Source of the DNA: an uncultured Methanobrevibacter sp.
GTDB lineage: Archaea > Methanobacteriota > Methanobacteria > Methanobacteriales > Methanobacteriaceae
Assembly (NCBI RefSeq): GCF_902788255.1
Contig: NZ_CADAJR010000008.1
Span: forward strand, 1 to 59,777
Reading direction: 5' to 3'
Length of the DNA stretch: 59,777 bases
Position numbers and translations under genes: made by a program. This document shows, one piece after another, positions 55,852-59,777 of this stretch (the stretch's first letter is position 1; each line of letters opens with the position of its first letter). A model generated the notes under the pieces. It was not told the origin of the DNA and ran no database searches. It worked only from the letters and a program-made list of their open reading frames with translations.

Positions 55852-56322
55852 ATGAATTCTGACGCTTATTTTATGGATGAAGCTATTTTGGAAGCTGAAA
55901 AGTCTTTGGCTGAAGGTGGAATTCCAATAGGGGCAGTTCTGGTTAAAGACGGAGAAATAATTTCCCGTGGACATAACCGTTTGATACAGAATGATTCCGT
56001 TGTGCTGCATGCGGAAATGGATGCGATTGAAAATGCGGGGCGTCTTGACTATGAGGACTACAGGAAATGTTGTCTCTATACTACACTGTCGCCCTGTCCG
56101 ATGTGTTCCGGGGCAGTAATATTGTACAATATACCTAGAGTTGTCATAGGGGAGAACACAACCCTGATGGGTGCGGAGAATCTGTTGCTCTGCAATGATG
56201 TTGAAGTGGTTGTCCTGAATGACATCAAATGCAGGGATTTGTTTTTGAAATTCACATCCGACAATTCGAAGATATGGGATGAGGAACTTAAAAAAGTGGG
56301 AAACACTACAGAGGTGAAATGA
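55852..56322 (+). CDS. cytosine deaminase-like (FCY1/TadA superfamily)
   Basis: Zinc-dependent deaminase of 156 residues: the zinc and proton-shuttle motif HAEMDAIENAGRL and TTLSPCPMCSGAVILYNIPRVVIGEN. The C-terminal part (VVVLNDIKCRDLFLKF) follows yeast cytosine deaminase rather than tRNA adenosine deaminase TadA, so pyrimidine salvage is favoured. No ribosome-binding site; a T-rich stretch precedes the ATG. The GNAT gene starts inside its stop codon. Confidence 0.85.
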   Translation: MNSDAYFMDEAILEAEKSLAEGGIPIGAVLVKDGEIISRGHNRLIQNDSVVLHAEMDAIENAGRLDYEDYRKCCLYTTLSPCPMCSGAVILYNIPRVVIGENTTLMGAENLLLCNDVEVVVLNDIKCRDLFLKFTSDNSKIWDEELKKVGNTTEVK

Positions 56323-56699
56323 TGGAGATAATAGTTACAGATGAACGTGATGTGAGATTTATAGAGATGTGTGCATCATTCGGGTGTGAAGTTAGTGACC
56401 CTCAGGTAGTATTGCTTTTGAACAGTTTCAACAGGACCATAGGCTGTGCAAGCTTTAAGGTCTATGATGCGGACTCCGCCGAGATAACAACACTGTTTTT
56501 AAACTCATATGATGACAGGGAAAAGATATCCTATAAACTGATAAGGCAGCTAGAAAAGATTGCGATGGACTATGAATTCAAAAGTGTCGTTGTCAGTTTT
56601 GATTCCAAAGAGGATATTCTGATTGAAATATTCGAAAAACTAGATTATAAATTCGTTGATGACCTTTTGATGAAAAAGGAATTCAAAAGTATGATTTAA
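56322..56699 (+). CDS. GNAT-like acetyltransferase-fold protein
   Basis: 125 residues with the GNAT alternation (IGCASFKVYDADSAEITTLFL, then a helix with DREKISYKLIRQLEKIA, and KSVVVSFD...FEKLDYKFVDDLLMKKEF at the end). The acetyl-CoA loop is degenerate (SYDDREKISYKLI instead of Q/RxxGxG/A), so activity is uncertain. ATG 56322 is preferred over one 3 bases earlier because GAGGTGA lies at a better distance; it overlaps the deaminase stop (TGATG). Confidence 0.65.
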   Translation: MEIIVTDERDVRFIEMCASFGCEVSDPQVVLLLNSFNRTIGCASFKVYDADSAEITTLFLNSYDDREKISYKLIRQLEKIAMDYEFKSVVVSFDSKEDILIEIFEKLDYKFVDDLLMKKEFKSMI

Positions 56700-56708
56700 A
56701 AAAAATAG

Positions 56709-56744
56709 ATTAAAAAAGATTAAGCTTCTTGTCTTAATCTTTTT
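56709..56744 (-). terminator. terminator of lysS, possibly bidirectional
   Basis: Inverted repeat AAAAAGATTAAG/CTTAATCTTTTT (arms 56713-56724 and 56733-56744) with A-rich and T-rich ends, located between the convergent GNAT and lysS genes and covering the lysS stop codon. Confidence 0.65.
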
Positions 56745-58303
56745 ACAACAAAGTCTTTGTCCAGGCTTAATAAGAATGAAGCAGCTCTTGGACCTTGTTT
56801 TTGACCGAGTATCATTTTATAGATTGCTTGGAAACCTTTTTGTGGTTTTAAACCTTGACCTTCAAGGATTTCATACATTGCATCGTGCAATTCTGTTGCA
56901 TCGCTGAACTCAGTGCTTTCCATTAGGTCAGCCAAACCGTTTAGGAATTGGGTCTGTTCATCTGTTAGAGGTAATTTTGGAACCTTTTTAGTTTGCACCT
57001 GGAATTTCACAAACTTAGGTGCATAAGTGTCCAACCAGTATATTACATTGTCAACTCTTTCACGGTATTGTGCCATTTCAGTTTCTGTCAGGTCGCCGAA
57101 TTCTTTGTCCTTAAAGCTTTTGGTCAATTGTGAGTTCTTTTTAAGGATTTCAAAGATTTTTTCCAAATCGTCACCAGCAATCTGATAAGCGTTAACGAGG
57201 AATCTGAAAGGTGGTCTGAACGGTAGAGGACTACCTTCATTGATCTGCACGATTTCATAGATTTCCTTGAATTTTCTTTCCTCTTTTTCTGATGGAGCTT
57301 CAACTTCATCGTAGAATACTTTTTCAACTGTATCGAAGCTGTCGATAAAGTCTAGGTATTGCATTTTTGGTGAGAAATCCTTTGCCTTCATAGGTTTTGA
57401 CCTGAACAGGTAATAGTTTAGGCTTTCTGCAGGTCCTATTTTCAGCCATTCTTCAGGTGCAAAGAAGACACCGTGTGATTTACTCATTGCTTCTCCATCA
57501 AGGGTAATCCATTCGTAAGGCACTGGATATGGTGCAGGATAGTCAAAGATTTGCTCTGAAATCACACTACTTACGTCATAGGATCCTCCACTTGCGGCAT
57601 GGTCTTTTCCGAATGGTTCACAGGTGGTTCCGAATATTTTCCATCTTGCGGCCCATTCTACTCTCCAGGTCAACTTACCGTTACCGGATTTGATGTCCAT
57701 TTCACCTTCGTGGCCACATTCACATCTGTATTTGATGATGTCTCCGTCATAATCGTAGGCATATGTGGTATTTACTCTTCCACATTCATCACAGATTGGG
57801 TTGTATGGCAACCAGTCGTCTGCCAGAGGTTCTCTTCTGTATTCGTTGAAGATTTCCTTGATTTCATCTACTTTTTCCAAGGATAATCTGATGTAATCGT
57901 TATATACTCCGGATTTGTACATTTCAAAACCGGATTTAGCTTCCATTTCAATACCATAGTCGTCCATGACGTTCAGCAATGGTTTTTCAAAGTGTTCCAC
58001 AAAGTTTGCACAGCATCCGTCTGGGCATGGAATCATTGAGTATGGCATTCCAAGGTATTTGTCGTAATCTTCAGGAAGTGGATACGGAACTTTTCTAAGT
58101 GGGTCATGGTCATCTGCAATCCATATGGTTTTAGCTTCTTTTCCAAATTCTCTTAATTTTTTACCGATTGCGTTTGCTATAAATATATCGCATGAGTTTC
58201 CAATATGAATGGAACCGGATATTGAGGTTCCGCTTGCGATAACATGTTCTTCTACATCTCTTTTAGCAAGTTCTTCTGCTATATTTTCAATCCAATGTGT
58301 CAT
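56720..58303 (-). CDS. lysS: lysyl-tRNA synthetase, class I
   Basis: Class I-type LysRS found in archaea and few bacteria. 527 residues: HIGH-type motif SIHIGN at about 31-36, zinc-like CDECG...CECGHEG, KMSKS-type motif GEAMSKSHG at about 272-280, and an alpha-helical anticodon-binding C-terminus. GGTGAATAT precedes the ATG. Followed by pan 81 bases upstream in the same direction; ends in a hairpin terminator. Confidence 0.95.
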   Translation of the reverse strand: MTHWIENIAEELAKRDVEEHVIASGTSISGSIHIGNSCDIFIANAIGKKLREFGKEAKTIWIADDHDPLRKVPYPLPEDYDKYLGMPYSMIPCPDGCCANFVEHFEKPLLNVMDDYGIEMEAKSGFEMYKSGVYNDYIRLSLEKVDEIKEIFNEYRREPLADDWLPYNPICDECGRVNTTYAYDYDGDIIKYRCECGHEGEMDIKSGNGKLTWRVEWAARWKIFGTTCEPFGKDHAASGGSYDVSSVISEQIFDYPAPYPVPYEWITLDGEAMSKSHGVFFAPEEWLKIGPAESLNYYLFRSKPMKAKDFSPKMQYLDFIDSFDTVEKVFYDEVEAPSEKEERKFKEIYEIVQINEGSPLPFRPPFRFLVNAYQIAGDDLEKIFEILKKNSQLTKSFKDKEFGDLTETEMAQYRERVDNVIYWLDTYAPKFVKFQVQTKKVPKLPLTDEQTQFLNGLADLMESTEFSDATELHDAMYEILEGQGLKPQKGFQAIYKMILGQKQGPRAASFLLSLDKDFVVKRLRQEA

Positions 58304-58384
58304 CTATATTCACCATTAAAATAATAAGAATAAGTTTTATACTACCTTAATTTTTGTATTTATTAATATAAAAAGTATTAGTTT

Positions 58385-59578
58385 TTAATTAATTCCTTTG
58401 ATGGAATTCATGATTTTGTCGATTGAATCCATGAAGTCCTTGTATATCACTTTTCTTCTGTTGTTTCTGATTGCAAACATTCCCGCTTCAGTGCAGACCG
58501 CCTTGAGGTCGGCCCCTGAAAGGCCTTCTGTCACTTCACTTATCTTTTCAAAATCGATATTGTCGTCAAGCTTCATCTTTTCGGTGTGGATTTTAAGTAT
58601 TTGGCGTCTGCCCTCAATGCTTGGATTTGGAACTTCTATTGTACGGTCAAATCTTCCCGGCCTCAGGAGTGCGTCATCCAGTATGTCGGGCCTGTTTGTT
58701 GCGGCTATTATTCCTATGTCTCCACGTGATTCAAAACCGTCCAGTTCAGCCAGAAGCTGCATAAGTGTACGCTGAACCTCACGGTCGGCTCCGCTGGTGT
58801 CTCCCATCCTTTTGGTCCCGATTGCATCTATCTCGTCTATGAAAATGATTGCAGGCGTCTTTTCACGTGCCAGTTCAAAGACTTCCCTAACATACCTTGA
58901 GCCCTCACCGAGATACTTGTTGACAAATTCGGATGCCACAAGCTTTATGAACCTTGCATTGGTATTGTTGGCCACTGCCTTTGCAAGCAATGTCTTACCG
59001 GTTCCTGGAGGTCCGTACAGCAATATTCCCTTTGGAGGATCAATTCCTATTTCCTTGAATATTTCAGGGTGCAATATCGGAAGCTCAACTGTTTCCCTTA
59101 TCTCGACAATCTGATATTTGAGCCCTCCAATGTCATCATAGGTAATGTCCGGACGGTCTATAACCTCCATTGCAGTAATGTTTTCGTCCTTCTTTTTAGG
59201 AAATACGTTGACGACGGTTAGGTTGTTCTGGTTCAGTGCCACCCTTGCTCCTGGTTCGAGAAGGTCCTTGTTGATTGAGCCCGGATAGGTCACCAGAAAT
59301 TCATGGCCTACGTTTCCCTTGATTCCGACCTGGTTGTCATCGAAGACTTCGGTTACTGTTGCAAGGATTAGCGGATTTTTCTTGAATGACTTGATTTCTC
59401 CTTTCAGCTCCTTGATTTTGCCTTCAAGCTGGTGGTTGCTGACATTTGATTTCAGCTGTTCGCCTTCAAGATGTCTGACCTTTTGCATCAATTCGTCTTT
59501 AACCTTGTCATTTTCCTCTTTAAGAGATTCTATGCTTTCAATCAATTCTTCTTTTGAAGCATTTTCTATGGATTCCAT
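58385..59578 (-). CDS. pan: proteasome-activating nucleotidase
   Basis: Hexameric AAA+ unfoldase feeding the 20S proteasome. 397 residues: N-terminal coiled coil (about 1-65), OB domain (70-140), and AAA+ domain with GPPGTGKTLLAKAVA, IIFIDEIDAIGTKR and the arginine-finger region RPGRFDRTIEVP. GGAG at the right distance precedes the ATG. Oddity: the protein ends SIKGIN and lacks the hydrophobic-Tyr-X tail that opens the proteasome gate in known PANs. Confidence 0.95.
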   Translation of the reverse strand: MESIENASKEELIESIESLKEENDKVKDELMQKVRHLEGEQLKSNVSNHQLEGKIKELKGEIKSFKKNPLILATVTEVFDDNQVGIKGNVGHEFLVTYPGSINKDLLEPGARVALNQNNLTVVNVFPKKKDENITAMEVIDRPDITYDDIGGLKYQIVEIRETVELPILHPEIFKEIGIDPPKGILLYGPPGTGKTLLAKAVANNTNARFIKLVASEFVNKYLGEGSRYVREVFELAREKTPAIIFIDEIDAIGTKRMGDTSGADREVQRTLMQLLAELDGFESRGDIGIIAATNRPDILDDALLRPGRFDRTIEVPNPSIEGRRQILKIHTEKMKLDDNIDFEKISEVTEGLSGADLKAVCTEAGMFAIRNNRRKVIYKDFMDSIDKIMNSIKGIN

Positions 59579-59650
59579 GGTATCTACTCCTATATATGAT
59601 AATATAAGAGTAAGATTATTTTAACTTTTTGAAAAATAGTCGGTGGTGTT

Positions 59651-59684
59651 AAAAAAAGAAAAAGATAAATCGTAATGATTTATC
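59651..59684 (-). terminator. terminator of a gene lying right of the window or of an adjacent insertion element
   Basis: Minus-strand hairpin GATAAATC/GATTTATC (arms 59664-59671 and 59677-59684) followed by TTTTTCTTTTTTT. No gene ends immediately upstream in the window; the remaining 90 bases carry an IS-like end. Confidence 0.55.
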
Positions 59685-59697
59685 TAAATGATGCAAG

Positions 59698-59777
59698 AAT
59701 ACCACGACCTCTTCAAGGTCGTGGATGAATTGCAAGTTGGGTTATACCTTTGTGAATTGTTATTTATTGGGTTTCAT
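59698..59777 (-). mobile_element. probable right end of an IS200/IS605-type (TnpB) element
   Basis: The perfect 9-bp hairpin CCACGACCT-CTTCA-AGGTCGTGG (59702-59724), preceded on the minus strand by GCAATTCAT, has the form of the subterminal hairpin downstream of tnpB in IS200/IS605 elements of archaea. If so, the transposon body and tnpB lie to the right and read leftward; only the last 80 bases are in this window and no tnpB sequence can be seen. The exact boundary is not determined. Confidence 0.5.

Overview
The window is about 60 kb of an A+T-rich archaeal chromosome, almost certainly a hydrogenotrophic methanogen of the Methanobacteriales close to Methanobrevibacter. This rests on a proteasome-activating nucleotidase, family D polymerase large subunit, class I lysyl-tRNA synthetase, archaeal RNA polymerase subunits (L, F, TFS), Csl4 exosome subunit, Pus10, Dph2, SRP54, an F420H2-oxidase-type flavodiiron protein and an MsvR regulator. 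Many genes carry a GGTGAT-like ribosome-binding site; others look leaderless behind a TATA box.

Layout. 0.5-12.5 kb is core metabolism: glyA with a DmrX-like flavoprotein, ileS, purL, moeA and two membrane proteases. 12.5-24 kb is an accessory, redox-flavoured region: fprA, a three-gene fumarate reductase (frdC-frdA-frdB), a tautomerase, an HxlR regulator with a divergent MFS exporter, a likely toxin-antitoxin pair, a dinD remnant abutting a broken phoU, then tcdA, tatD and msvR. 24-37 kb is housekeeping: cbiL, an XPD/DinG helicase, tRNA-Arg, TFS, rpoL, csl4, dph2, hpt, srp54, pus10, moaC, secG, hisF, an OGG1-type glycosylase and two DUF2115 genes. 37-41 kb has an exporter, a nitroreductase and a frameshifted MATE-ATPase fusion gene. 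41-48.5 kb holds argD, lysA, dapF, and the conserved archaeal block rpl21e-rpoF-DUF655-ksgA-mtq2. 48.7-59.6 kb holds nrdD, polC (DP2), a coiled-coil protein, a cytosine deaminase, lysS and pan. The last 100 bases look like the right end of an IS200/IS605-type element.

Most notable is a putative MsvR regulon visible in the DNA. Palindromes built from TTCGT/ACGAA half-sites lie upstream of msvR itself, fprA (O2 removal), nrdD (an O2-sensitive glycyl-radical enzyme, two sites) and, in three nearly identical 50-bp repeats, beside the frd operon, the tautomerase, the toxin-antitoxin pair and the broken phoU. The perfect nrdD site has the TTCGTA-N4-TACGAA form that I recall for MsvR of Methanothermobacter. 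The sites tie O2 defence, ribonucleotide reduction and possibly fumarate respiration to one redox-sensing regulator.

Second, the fumarate reductase has a classical iron-sulfur subunit and a five-helix, histidine-bearing membrane anchor instead of the cytoplasmic thiol:fumarate reductase known in this order. That is unexpected in a lineage considered free of cytochromes and quinones.
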